A stretch of DNA of 60,000 bases from Nymphaea colorata (taxonomy: Eukaryota > Streptophyta > Magnoliopsida > Nymphaeales > Nymphaeaceae): contig NC_045139.1 in assembly GCF_008831285.2 (NCBI RefSeq), positions 32,029,706-32,089,705 on the forward strand, in the 5' to 3' direction. Under the pieces are notes generated by a model, which searched no databases, had not been told where the DNA came from, and saw only the letters and a program-made list of their open reading frames with translations. The translations under genes and the position numbers were made by a program. Each line of letters starts with the position of its first letter. Within the stretch, counting starts at the first letter, position 1. Positions 23,692 through 34,931 of the stretch are shown here, one piece after another.

Positions 23692-23946
23692 TCAATGTTC
23701 GTACCATTCGTTGTATAAATATTCTTCATAGTCTGAGTAGTCTGTGTAACTATCGTTTGATTGATAATGTGCATAATATTCTAACATATGCCATTGTTCC
23801 TCTATTCTATTATTAAACACTAATTGTTTTAATTTTTTTATAAATTTCTTCACAATTACAAACTTTTTGAGATATTTTATAACTTTGTTTCTAGCTATTT
23901 GTTTCACTTGTTTATTGTAAATTTGTGGGTTTGTTTGAGTTAGCAT
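23692..23946 (-). CDS. 84-codon ORF, array unit T4
   Basis: Intact copy, reading EEQWHML as in T6 and T3. Confidence 0.45.
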   Translation of the reverse strand: MLTQTNPQIYNKQVKQIARNKVIKYLKKFVIVKKFIKKLKQLVFNNRIEEQWHMLEYYAHYQSNDSYTDYSDYEEYLYNEWYEH

Positions 23947-24815
23947 ATTATATCTTTATGGTTTGGGTATATTTCAGGATTCAAATGTTCTATTCTATGC
24001 ATATAATAAAAAGAAAATTCAGTGAACTAATTAAACTACTAATTTTGGCTATTATAGTAAATATGAAATTTTTTGGATTTTATGAAAAACACAGTGTTCA
24101 GAAATCAAAGGGTGCTTAAGGTATGATTTTTCAAAATAAAAAATGTTCTTGAGCCTACTAGGTACTCATCTCTTTTAATCCCGCAGTCCTATGTATCATG
24201 CATACAACTTCACACTCTGTTTACGTGTCTTTAGTTTTAGGTTGGAAAAATTCCTTTCACAGGAACAGGGTTCTACGAACAGATAACACATTTATTATAA
24301 AAAAGAACAAACTGAAACATGGTAAGCTTATGGCATGATTCCTTCGATTGTGAAAACTTGTTTTATTCTCCTTTCATAGAACACCATGTGCAACACCTTT
24401 GTCATCTCATTCAAACTTCACCGTTTGTGTACTATTTTTCCCCTAAACGGCCTCCTCGCCTCACGGGTACTTCTTTTCCACAATAGCCTTTTGGTTTTAA
24501 AGGATTCACATAGCGGCTCGTCCAAAGAATCAAGAACTCAAAAACACGGGAATCAGATCATGAACAAAACATGTTACAACAGGTTCTTCCTTATAAAGCA
24601 TGGTTCCTACGCATAGATCCTAGCTAGGGCCAGAACATCCAACATAAAACACAAAGATTCATAACAACAGATTATACAGGCGTATGCAAAGAGACATGCT
24701 TTCGAGGAAGAGACTTTTCCGTTCGGCTTATAAGCGAAGCACAAAAGAAAGCTTTAAACACACATAAAAACTTTCATTAAAAGCAGAGCACACTTACAAG
24801 ACAAGAGCGTACTAT

Positions 24816-25021
24816 GCTCTGATACCAATAATAAAGGGGGGCCGGATTTTTGCACGAAAGCGCCGGTTCGCTTCTTACAAAAGCATGGGAGTGGAGAAGA
24901 AGAGGAAGGGGAGCGAAGAAGAGAGAGGAACTCAAGCACTCGGAAGCAAGTGCTTGGAGGTAGATGGTGTGAGGATGTGTTGAAGGATGATGGATACAGA
25001 CGCTGGGGTAGTGCTTTTATA
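24816..25021 (-). promoter_or_regulatory. TATA box and tRNA-Met primer site, T3/T4 junction
   Basis: TATAAAAGC at 25013-25021 and TGGTATCAGAGC at 24816-24827. Confidence 0.65.
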
Positions 25022-25187
25022 GGCATCAGACTTGAAAACAAATTACAATCTAGAAAATGAATAAGATTCCTTCTCGAACAAGCTAAACACAAACAAACAA
25101 AAGCAGTTACATTCAAAGGAACTTGAAGGTGGACAGTTGTCGTGTGCTGGATGAGCTGGCAGTCAAACGTGTCCAAAAAGTGTTACA

Positions 25188-25679
25188 ATGCGCAATAGTG
25201 TTTGCCGAAGTGCTACAGTAGCCGCTTCGTCTTTTCTTCAATGGGAAGCCACGTGTTCACTTTTTTTGTGGTGTGTAATATTCCTTCGTCTTTATTTCAC
25301 GCAACGTTGCTTTTATTTACATAAAGAAGGTCGGCAACTACAACGATCTTCTAGAAGCACCTCGAAACGATTTGCTTCAGGATGTGACCCAGAGCTTATC
25401 CTGTGGGGTGCGCCACAGGGTAAATTTTTATGCCGAAAATTTACAAATGTAAAACCCATATTTATCCTAGAGAGTTTTTCCAGGATAGATTTTGAGGCGA
25501 TGATCTACAACGCAAATCCTATGTTTGACTTGGGGGATTTTTCCAAAGAGAAGTTGATCACGTTTCTTCTCAAACGGATGATGCTTACGTTTTACATGGG
25601 AAGCACTGTATTCATGAAAAGTTTAACTATGGCTTACAAGGGTCAAGTTTTACCGGTCTTGACAAACGTTAGGCTGTAG
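25188..25679 (+). other. Plus-strand intergenic ORF, unit T3
   Basis: Copy of the 163-codon antisense ORF. Confidence 0.3.
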
Positions 25680-25792
25680 GGTTAAGGACTCATCTGCTTC
25701 GTCCCTACTATCCTCTAGCTGTTTCCAATTTCTTCTATAATTTCTTCATCGTATTGTTCATTATTATCTCATTCTACGTCATCACCAACATT

Positions 25793-27092
25793 TCACTCAT
25801 CTTCATTGTCGTCTCTGTTAATGACTGCTCCGACATTTTGGTCATCACCAGTCCATTCTGCAGGGCTACTGTCATAGATTTGATATAAGTGTTCACAAAG
25901 GCCAGGGTTTATCTGTAAGATACTTTGGAAAGGAATGTAAAATTTCTCAGTAAGCCAAGTATCTGCTAGGAAAATGCGTGCATTTTTATCTTCAGCTACC
26001 ATACAAGTAGATCTTGTCCATCGGGCATGTTGGTCTACAGCTATGGTATAAGCTCTCCAACGCTTTAATTGTGAATATACATCTTCAGTGATGAGAAGAG
26101 TTCAAAGAGCTTCTTCAGGAATACTGGTTTGCAGGGGAAATTGTGAAGTATAGATGTTGATTGTGATCTCATGTTTCGCGTCACAAGGGTATTCATACGA
26201 AGGAGGAATAGTTTCAATGTCTAAATTAACATAGCCATGAGGCTTTATGTTTCCAAGTTTAAACATCCTTCTTAATGGGTATGCCAACCGCCAATGAAAA
26301 TCAAGATGTTTTACATGTTCTTCTTTCGTAACCAGTATTCGTTTTAAAAATCCTTGCTCCAAAAGAGTTTTGGGGGAAAGTTTTATCCCATGAATCTCTT
26401 GGTCCTGCCACTTTCTAAGGTTAAGAGTGGCTTGTATAATGGAAAACCCTTGTTCACATTCACAGAAAGAACTTTCTTCATGTGGGTTGTGTCTATGTTT
26501 CAGCAAAGTAAATTCCAAACCAGGCTTTTTCTTCTTTGAATATCGTGCCATGGTCCTTAAAAGATTCTGCATGTCAACCTGTTGTTTTCTTTTTGCCTTC
26601 ATCACCAAATGATAGATCTGTTCTTTGACTAATGGGATGTTTGGGGGAACTGTTTCTCTTTTTTCTCCTAATTTCTTCTTCAACATGTTCTCTGAGGAGT
26701 CTATTCTCTGTTTCTAGAGCTTGTATTTTCTCATTTAGCTCTTCTTTTTCCTTTTTCCGCCAACTTATTTTTGCTTGGGCTGCTTTTAGGCTCCTTTCTA
26801 GGGTAAGATAAACATCCAAGCTTTGAGGTCGGAGGGGTATATGATCCAGGGAGAGTTCTGACAGAGTTTTGAACTGAAGTTGCCTGTTTTTCAAGTTGAG
26901 ATGGTTGGCAAATAAAGAAAGGATTTTTGGGTATGAGGGATTTCTTTTGTTTTGCCAAAGATTGTCTAGAAGGACATGATCTTTTAGATCAAGGATGAGG
27001 CCTTGAGAAGTTCGAAAGACCAAATTTGAATGAGGTGGGAAGATTGGTAATCATAGGTCTGGGTCAAGGGGCAACTGGTTTGTAGAGGTCAT
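25793..27092 (-). pseudogene. ORF2, unit T3, broken
   Basis: As T4. The start region reads ATGACC instead of ATGGCC, and ARYSKKKK replaces ARHSKKKK. Confidence 0.55.
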
Positions 27093-27152
27093 CTTGTCCT
27101 GTAATAAGAAAAATATCAAATGAAACAATGCATTCTACCTTGTCTATCGTGA

Positions 27153-27401
27153 CTAATGTCTACATGCAGATGTGTCATTTGAAGTACGAGATGAAGATGC
27201 TTGAACTCTTTCTTGTTTCATGTCATCAACTAACTGTTGCATGCTTAAAACAATGTATAAAAGATCATCACTAACTTTTCTGATCTCGATGGAGAAAACT
27301 GGGTTAAGGTCATGTAACCTTACTCTGGATTGGTCGAGATAACTTACAATTTTATTAAGTCTTCTAATTTCTGATTCATAAACATCAATGTCTCTATTCA
27401 T
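27153..27401 (-). CDS. 82-codon ORF, unit T3
   Basis: Intact copy with the same 8-nt overlap with the RNase H stop. Confidence 0.45.
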   Translation of the reverse strand: MNRDIDVYESEIRRLNKIVSYLDQSRVRLHDLNPVFSIEIRKVSDDLLYIVLSMQQLVDDMKQERVQASSSRTSNDTSACRH

Positions 27402-27678
27402 CTTTTAGCAGTCTACTTAACATATCGGCTAAACGATTGTTTTCTCCTTTTATGTGTTCAAATGTTACTTTATAATTTTGGTTTATAAGGGTATCTTTAA
27501 AGGATATCCATCTTCTCTGACTTATTCTTTTCGAATCTTTATTTTCATAAAATTTTACAATAGCATCACAATCGGTCTTAACTATTATTTCTTTTTTGTT
27601 GAGCAAAAATAACCAAAAACTATTGAGCTCATATATTAATGCAAGAATTTCCTGATCTATGTTTCCATTCATGCTCAT
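27394..27678 (-). pseudogene. RNase H domain, unit T3
   Basis: Same 94-codon piece, NYKVTFEHIKG as in T4. Confidence 0.75.
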
Positions 27679-27805
27679 GTTTATACTCTGTTTTGGCTAA
27701 GGTTTTCAAAATATAATCCATATTCAGTGTAGGATTATTTGCTTGATTTCAGTTATTAATTTTATGATTTCAGTATTATCTTTATATTCTTGTAAGCTTC
27801 CTGGT

Positions 27806-28120
27806 TTACTCAAAATTGTGGCTAGTTTGTCCTTTAGATATCTTTTGTTTTCTAATGTCTTTAAAAATATTATTTCTTAAAGTATCAAATATGAGTTGTA
27901 AAAAGACCCGATTTTTAGTATTGTAGGATTTTAGGCTTTGTGCTAAGGAAATGTGTAGATCGGTTATACTATTCAGTTGTTGATACATAGGACTAGTGTC
28001 CTCATTATGAAGTAGATGTTTTTCATTTTGAAAATAACATGTATGACTAAATTGGTTGTTTTTTACAGTACTTTTAGACTTTTGGTATGGTTCTAAGTTG
28101 AGGTATTCTAGCCGATTCAT
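27806..28120 (-). pseudogene. 132-codon ORF, array unit T3, frameshifted to 104 codons
   Basis: A 2-bp loss near 27856 changes the reading frame after FKDI, replacing the coiled-coil end by about 14 unrelated residues. Confidence 0.5.
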
Positions 28121-28147
28121 ATGGTGGTGTAATGGTATGGCAAACGT

Positions 28148-28402
28148 TCAATGTTCGTACCATTCGTTGTATAAATATTCTTCATAGTCTGAGTAGTCTG
28201 TGTAACTATCGTTTGATTGATAATGTGCATAATATTCTAACATATGCCATTGTTCCTCTATCCTATTATTAAACACTAATTGTTTTAATTTTTTTATAAA
28301 TTTCTTCACAATTACAAACTTTTTGAGATATTTTATAACTTTGTTTCTAGCTATTTGTTTCACTTGTTTATTGTAAATTTGTGGGTTTGTTTGAGTTAGC
28401 AT
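28148..28402 (-). CDS. 84-codon ORF, array unit T3
   Basis: Intact copy, identical in protein to the T4 copy. Confidence 0.45.
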   Translation of the reverse strand: MLTQTNPQIYNKQVKQIARNKVIKYLKKFVIVKKFIKKLKQLVFNNRIEEQWHMLEYYAHYQSNDSYTDYSDYEEYLYNEWYEH

Positions 28403-29284
28403 ATTATATCTTTATGGTTTGGGTATATTTCAGGATTCAAATGTTCTATTCTATGCATATAATAAAAAGAAAATTCAGTGAACTAATTAAACTACTAATT
28501 TTGGCTATTATAGTAAATATGAAATTTTTTGGATTTTATGAAAAACACAGTGTTCAGAAATCAAAGGGTGCTTAAGGTATGATTTTTCAAAATAAAAAAT
28601 GTTCTTGAGCCTACTAGGTACTCATCTCTTTTAATCTCGCAGTCCTATGTATCATGCATACAACTTCACACTCCAACTTCACACTCTGTTTACGAGTCTT
28701 TAGTTTTAGGTTGGAAAAATTCCTTTCACAGGAACAGGGTTCTACGAACAGATAACACATTTATTATAAAAAAGAACAAACTGAAACATGGTAAGCTTAT
28801 GGTATGATTCCTTCGATTGTGAAAACTTGTTTTATTCTCCTTTCATAGAACACCATGTGCAACACCTTTGTCATCTCATTCAAACTTCACCGTTTGTGTA
28901 CTATTTTTCCCCTAAACGGCCTCCTCGCCTCACGGGTACTTCTTTTCCACAATAGCCTTTTGGTTTTAAAGGATTCACATAGCGGCTCGTCCAAAGAATC
29001 AAGAACTCAAAAACACGGGAATCAGATCATGAACAAAACATGTTACAACAGGTTCTTCCTTATAAAGCATGGTTCCTACGCATAGATCCTGGCTAGGGCC
29101 AGAACATCCAACATAAAACACAAAGATTCATAACAACAGATTATACAGGCGTATGCAAAGAGACATGCTTTCGGGGAAGAGACTTTTCCGTTCGGCTTAT
29201 AAGCGAAGCACAAAAGAAAGCTTTAAACACACATAAAAACTTTCATTAAAAGCAGAGCACACTTACAAGACAAGAGCGTACTAT

Positions 29285-29490
29285 GCTCTGATACCAATAA
29301 TAAAGGGGGGCCGGATTTTTGCACGAAAGCGCCGGTTCGCTTCTTACAAAAGCATGGGAGTGGAGAAGAAGAGGAAGGGGAGCGAAGAAGAGAGAGGAAC
29401 TCAAGCACTCGGAAGCAAGTGCTTGGAGGTAGATGGTGTGAGGATGTGTTGAAGAATGATGGATACAGACGCTGGGGTTGTGCTTTTATA
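29285..29490 (-). promoter_or_regulatory. TATA box and tRNA-Met primer site, T2/T3 junction
   Basis: TATAAAAGC at 29482-29490 and TGGTATCAGAGC at 29285-29296. Confidence 0.65.
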
Positions 29491-29656
29491 GGCATCAGAC
29501 TTGAAAACAAATTACAATCTAGAAAATGAATAAGATTCCTTCTCGAACAAGCTAAACACAAACAAACAAAAGCAGTTACATTCAAAGGAACTTGAAGGTG
29601 GACAGTTGTCGTGTGCTGGATGAGCTGGCAGTCAAACGTGTCCAAAAAGTGTTACA

Positions 29657-30148
29657 ATGCGCAATAGTGTTTGCCGAAGTGCTACAGTAGCCGCTTCGTC
29701 TTTTCTTCAATGGGAAGCCACGTGTTCACTTTTTTTGTGGTGTGTAATATTCCTTCGTCTTTATTTCACGCAACGTTGCTTTTATTTACATAAAGAAGGT
29801 CGGCAACTACAACGATCTTCTAGAAGCACCTCGAAACGATTTGCTTCAGGATGTGACCCAGAGCTTATCCTGTGGGGTGCGCCACAGGGTAAATTTTTAT
29901 GCCGAAAATTTACAAATGTAAAACCCATATTTATCCTAGAGAGTTTTTCCAGGATAGATTTTGAGGCGATGATCTACAACGCAAATCCTATGTTTGACTT
30001 GGGGGATTTTTCCAAAGAGAAGTTGATCACGTTTCTTCTCAAACGGATGATGCTTACGTTTTACATGGGAAGCACTGTATTCATGAAAAGTTTAACTATG
30101 GCTTACAAGGGTCAAGTTTTACCGGTCTTGACAAACGTTAGGCTGTAG
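29657..30148 (+). other. Plus-strand intergenic ORF, unit T2
   Basis: Copy of the 163-codon antisense ORF, protein identical to the T3 copy. Confidence 0.3.
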
Positions 30149-30261
30149 GGTTAAGGACTCAGCAGCTTCGTCCCTACTATCCTCTAGCTGTTTCCAATTT
30201 CTTCTATAATTTCTTCATCGTATTGTTCATTATTATCTCATTCTACGTCATCACCAACATT

Positions 30262-31561
30262 TCACTCATCTTCATTGTCGTCTCTGTTAATGACTGCTCC
30301 GACATTTTGGTCATCACCAGTCCATTCTGCAGGGCTATTGTCATAGATTTGATATAAGTGTTCACAAAGGCCAGGGTTTATCTGTAAGATACTTTGGAAA
30401 GGAATGTAAAATTTCTCAGTAAGCCAAGTATCTGCTAGGAAAATGCGTGCATTTTTATCTTCAGCTACCATACAAGTAGATCTTGTCCATCGGGCATGTT
30501 GGTCTGCAGCTATGGTATAAGCTCTCCAACGCTTTAATTGTGAATATACATCTTCAGTGATGAGAAGAGTTCAAAGAGCTTCTTCAGGAATACTGGTTTG
30601 CAGGGGAAATTGTGAAGTATAGATGTTGATTGTGATCTCATGTTTCGCGTCACAAGGGTAATCATACGAAGGATGAATAGTTTCAATGTCTAAATTAACA
30701 TAGCCATGAGGCTTTATGTTTCCAAGTTTAAACATCCTTCTTAATGGGTATGCCAACCGCCAATGAAAATCAAGATGTTTTACATGTTCTTCTTTCGTAA
30801 CCAGTATTCGTTTTAAAAATCCTTGCTCCAAAAGAGTTTTGGGGGAAAGTTTTATCCCATGAATCTCTTGGTCCTGCCACTTTCTAAGGTTAAGAGTGGC
30901 TTGTATAATGGAAAATCCTTGTTCACATTCACAGAAAGAACTTTCTTCATGTGGGTTGTGTCTATGTTTCAGCAAAGTAAATTCCAAACCAGGCTTTTTC
31001 TTCTTTGAATGTCGTGCCATGGTCCTTAAAAGATTCTGCATGTCAACCTGTTGTTTTCTTTTTGCCTTCATCACCAAATGATAGATCTGTTCTTTGACTA
31101 ATGGGATGTTTGGGGGAACTGTTTCTCTTTTTTCTCCTAATTTCTTCTTCAACATGTTCTCTGAGGAGTCTATTCTCTGTTTCTAGAGCTTGTATTTTCT
31201 CATTTAGCTCTTCTTTTTCCTTTTTTCGCCAACTTATTTTTGCTTGGGCTGCTTTTAGGCTCCTTTCTAGGGTAAGATAAACATCCAAGCTTTGAGGTCG
31301 GAGGGGTATATGATCCAGGGAGAGTTCTGACAGAGTTTTGAACTGAAGTTGCCTGTTTTTCAAGTTGAGATGGTTGGCAAATAAAGAAAGGATTTTTGGG
31401 TATGAGGGATTTCTTTTGTTTTGCCAAAGATTGTCTAGAAGGACATGATCTTTTAGATCAAGGATGAGGCCTTGAGAAGTTCGAAAGACCAAATTTGAAT
31501 GAGGTGGGAAGATTGGTAATCATAGGTCTGGGTCAAGGGGCAACTGGTTTGTAGAGGCCAT
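30262..31561 (-). pseudogene. ORF2, unit T2, broken
   Basis: As T4, with IHPSYDYPCD in place of IPPSYEYPCD. Confidence 0.55.
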
Positions 31562-31621
31562 CTTGTCCTGTAATAAGAAAAATATCAAATGAAACAATGC
31601 ATTCTACATTGTCTATCGTGA

Positions 31622-31870
31622 CTAATGTCTACATGCAGATGTGTCATTTGAAGTACGAGATGAAGATGCTTGAACTCTTTCTTGTTTCATGTCATCAACT
31701 AACTGTTGCATGCTTAAAACAATGTATAAAAGATCATCACTAACTTTTCTGATCTCGATGGAGAAAACTGGGTTAAGGTCATGTAACCTTACTCTGGATT
31801 GGTCGAGATAACTTACAATTTTATTAAGTCTTCTAATTTCTGATTCATAAACATCAATGTCTCTATTCAT
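31622..31870 (-). CDS. 82-codon ORF, unit T2
   Basis: Intact copy with the same 8-nt overlap. The T1 copy (about 34693-34931) is cut by the right border of the array and has lost its start. Confidence 0.45.
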   Translation of the reverse strand: MNRDIDVYESEIRRLNKIVSYLDQSRVRLHDLNPVFSIEIRKVSDDLLYIVLSMQQLVDDMKQERVQASSSRTSNDTSACRH

Positions 31871-32147
31871 CTTTTAGCAGTCTACTTAACATATCGGCTA
31901 AACGATTGTTTTCTCCTTTTATGTGTTCAAATGTTGCTTTATAATTTTGGTTTATAAGGGTATCTTTAAAGGATATCCATCTTCTCTGACTTATTCTTTT
32001 TGAATCTTTATTTTCATAAAATTTTACAATAGCATCACAATCGGTCTTAACTATTATTTCTTTTTTGTTGAGCAAAAATAACCAAAAACTATTGAGCTCA
32101 TATATTAATGCAAGAATTTCCTGATCTATGTTTCCATTCATGCTCAT
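31863..32147 (-). pseudogene. RNase H domain, unit T2
   Basis: Same 94-codon piece with NYKATFEHIKG. Upstream, the unit is cut by the deletion at about 32286. Confidence 0.75.
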
Positions 32148-32471
32148 GTTTATACTCTGTTTTGGCTAAGGTTTTCAAAATATAATCCATATTCAACGTA
32201 GGATTATTTGTTTGATTTCAGTTATTAATTTTATGATTTCAGTATTATCTTTATATTCTTGTAAGCTTCCTAGTTTACTCAAAATATTTTGGTACTGCCA
32301 GCTCATCCAGCACACGACAGATAATACTTCACAATAATAAGGGGGAGCCGGAATAAAGGGGGGCCGGATTTTTGCACAAAAGCGTCTGTTCGTTTCTTAC
32401 AACATCATGGGAGTGGAGAAGAAGAGGAAGGGGAGCGAAGAAGGGAGAGGGACTCAAGCACTCGAAAGCAA

Positions 32472-33221
32472 GTGCTCGGAGGTAGATGGTGTGAGAATGT
32501 GTTGAAGGATGATGGACACAGACGCTGGGGTGGTGCTTTTATAAGCACCAAACTTGAAAACAAATTACAATCTGGAAAAGGAATAGGATTCCTTTCCGAA
32601 CAAGCTAAACACAAACAAACAAAAGCAGTTACATTCGAAAGAACTCGAAAGTGGACACCTGTCTTGTGCTGGATGAGCTGGCAGTCGAACGTGTCCAAAA
32701 AGCGAAAAAGTGCTACAGTGTGCAACAGTGTCTGCCGAAGTGCTAAAGTAACTGCTACAGTAGCCGCTTTGTCTTTTCTTCAATGGGAAGCCACGTGTTC
32801 ACTTTTTTTGAGGTGTGTAATATTCCTTCGTCTTTATTTCACGCAACGTTGCTTTTATTTACTTAAAGAAGGTCGGCAACTACAACGATCTTCTAGAAGC
32901 GCCTCGAAACGATTTGCTTCAGGATGTGACCCAGAGCTTATCCTGTGGGGTGCGTCACAGGGAAAATTTTTATGCCGAAAATTTACAAACGTAAAACCCA
33001 TATTTATCCTAGAGGGTTTTTTCAGGGTTGATTTTGAGGCGATGATCTACAACACAAATCCTATGTTTGACTTGGGGGATTTTTCCAAAGAGAAGTTGAT
33101 CACGTTTCTTCTCAAACGGATAATGCTTACGTTTTACATGGGAAGCACTGTATTCATGGAAAGTTTAACTATGACTTACAAGGGTCAAGTTTTACCGGTC
33201 TTAACAAACGTTAGGCTGTAG
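32472..33221 (+). other. Plus-strand intergenic ORF, unit T1, 249 codons
   Basis: The same frame is open for 86 further N-terminal codons in this older copy. The T6 counterpart (about 11890-12388) is interrupted by a TGA near 12052 but keeps the C-terminal half open. Confidence 0.35.
32535..32543 (-). promoter_or_regulatory. TATA box of unit T1 (primer site deleted)
   Basis: TATAAAAGC is kept, but the deletion beginning about 185 bp downstream removed the primer site. Confidence 0.55.
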
Positions 33222-33309
33222 GGTTAAGGACTCAGCAGCTTCGTCCCTACTTTCCTCTAGTTGTTTCCAATTTCTTTTATAATTTCTTCCTCGTATTGTT
33301 CATTATTAT

Positions 33310-34624
33310 CTCATTCTCCTTCATCACCAACATTCCACTCATCTTCATTGTCGTCTCTGTGAATGACTGCTCCGACATTTTGGTCATCACTGGTTCATTC
33401 TGCAGGCCTACTGTCATAGATTTGGTAGAAGTGTTCACAAAGGTCAGGGTTTATCTGTAAGATACTTTGGAAAGGAATGTAAAATTTCTCTGTAAGCCAA
33501 GTATCTACTAGGAAGATGCGTGTATTTTTATCTTCAGCTACCATACAAGTAGATCTTGTCCACCGGACATGGTGGTTTGCAGCTATGGTTTAAGCTCTCC
33601 AACGCTTTAGTTGTGAATATACATCTTCAGTGATGAGAAGAGTTCGAAGAGTTTCTTCAGGAATACGGGTTTGCAAGGGAAATTGTGAAGTATAGATGTT
33701 GATTGTGATCTCATGTTTCGCGTCATAAGGGTATTCATACGAAGGAGGAATAGTTTCAATGTCTAAATTAACACAGCCATGAGGCTTTATGTTTCCAAGT
33801 TTAAACATCCTTCTTAATGGGTATGCCAACCGCCAATGAAAATCAAGATGTTTTACATGTTCTTCTTTCGTAACCAGTATTCGTTTTAAAAATCCTTGCT
33901 CCAAAAGAGTTTTGGGGGAAAGTTTTATCCCCTGAATCTCTTGGTCCTGCCACTTTCTAAGGTTAAGAGTGGCTTGTACAATGGAAAATCCTTGTTCACA
34001 TTCACAGAAAGAACTTTCTTCATGTGGGTTGTGTCTATGTTTCAGCAAAGCAAATTCCAAACCAGACTTTTTCTTCTTTGAATGTGTTGCCATGGTCCTT
34101 AAAAGATTTTACATGTCAACCTTTTTGCCTTGATCACCAAATGATAGATCTGTTCTTTGACTAATGGGATGTTTGGGGGAACTGTTTCTCTTTTTTCTCC
34201 TAATTTCTTCTTCAACATATCTCATGAGGAGTCTACTCTTTGTTTCTAGAGCTTGTATTTTCTAATTTAGCTCTTCTTTTTCCTTTTTTCGCCAACTTAT
34301 TTCTGCTTGGGCTACTTTTAGGCTCCTTTCTAGGGTACGATAAGTATTCAAGCTTTGAGGTCGGAGGGGTATATGATTCAGGGAGAGTTCTGGCAAAGTT
34401 TTGAACTGAAGTTGCCCGTCTTTCAAGTTGAGATGGCTGGCTAATAAAGAAAGAATTTTTGGGTATGAGGGATTTCTTTTGTTTTGCCAAAGATTGTCTA
34501 GAAGGACATGATCTTTTAGATCAAGGATGAGGCATTGACAAGTTCGAAAGACCAAATTTGAATGAGGTGGGAAGATTGGTAATCATAGGTCTGGGTCAAG
34601 GGGCAACTGGTTTGTAGAGCCCAT
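33310..34624 (-). pseudogene. ORF2, unit T1, broken, outer type
   Basis: Keeps LRTLLITEDVYS, but has its own TAA after KRWRA (about 33590) and loses part of the coiled-coil junction near 34120. The terminal codon that is TGA in the other units is TGG here, so the frame would run about nine codons further. Confidence 0.5.
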
Positions 34625-34931
34625 CTTGTCCTATAATAAGAAAATTATCAAATGAAACAATGCATTCTATCTTATCTATCGTGACTAATGTCTACATGCA
34701 GATTTGTCATTTGAAGTACGAGTTGAAGATGCTTGAACACTTTCTTGTTTCATGTCATCAACTAACTGTTGCATGCTTAAAACAATGTCTAAAACATCAT
34801 CACTAACTTTTCTGATCTCGATGGAGAAAACAGGGTTAAGGTCATGTAACCTTACTCTGGATTGGTCGAGATAACTTACAATTTTACTAAGTCTTCTAAT
34901 TTCTGATTCATAAACATCAATGTCTGTATTC

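Larger units (their letters stand above)
20370..24827 (-). mobile_element. Array unit T4 (complete, 4458 bp)
   Basis: Complete unit, 14 bp shorter than T5 because one copy of a 14-bp tandem word (AACTTCACACTC-type) is lost near 24212 in the leader. Confidence 0.7.
24828..29296 (-). mobile_element. Array unit T3 (complete, 4469 bp)
   Basis: Complete unit from its primer site to the next. A 2-bp loss near 27856 (CTAATGTC where others read CTAATATGTC) shifts the 132-codon ORF, which ends early at 104 codons. Confidence 0.7.
29297..32350 (-). mobile_element. Array unit T2 (internal deletion)
   Basis: The primer site, leader, 84-codon ORF and most of the 132-codon ORF are missing. Similarity breaks at about 32286 and resumes at about 32351. 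The 65 bp between contains filler, including an inverted 25-bp piece of the intergenic region. RNase H, 82-codon ORF, ORF2 and intergenic region remain. Confidence 0.65.
11137..34931 (-). mobile_element. Tandem array of a defective endogenous pararetrovirus-like unit (Caulimoviridae-like)
   Basis: Head-to-tail copies run on the minus strand. Complete units measure 4469, 4458, 4472 and 4439 bp between primer sites. Unit order is TATA box, tRNA-Met primer site, leader, 84-codon ORF, 132-codon ORF, RNase H, 82-codon ORF, broken ORF of about 415 codons, intergenic region. Four units are complete (primer sites at 29285, 24816, 20358, 15886). One lacks primer site and leader (32350-29297). The array is capped by two partial units (34931-32351 and 11458-11137). 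Caulimovirid integrants are known to form such arrays; the primer site, compact ORFs and lack of LTR ends support this. RT, protease, coat and movement regions are not seen. An LTR element is the main alternative. Confidence 0.7.
32351..34931 (-). mobile_element. Array unit T1 (partial, oldest type)
   Basis: Starts abruptly inside the 82-codon ORF at 34931, where a T-rich host sequence begins, and holds the ~415-codon ORF and intergenic region. It diverges most from the inner units and keeps the longer intergenic motif near 32700-32765. It ends at a deletion junction without a primer site. Confidence 0.65.

Noticed and set aside
11137-34931. Tandem LTR retrotransposons sharing LTRs
   Set aside because: No CA terminus lies next to the TGGTATCAGAGC site, no integrase is seen, and the array borders fall inside an ORF and inside the leader. 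Not fully excluded.
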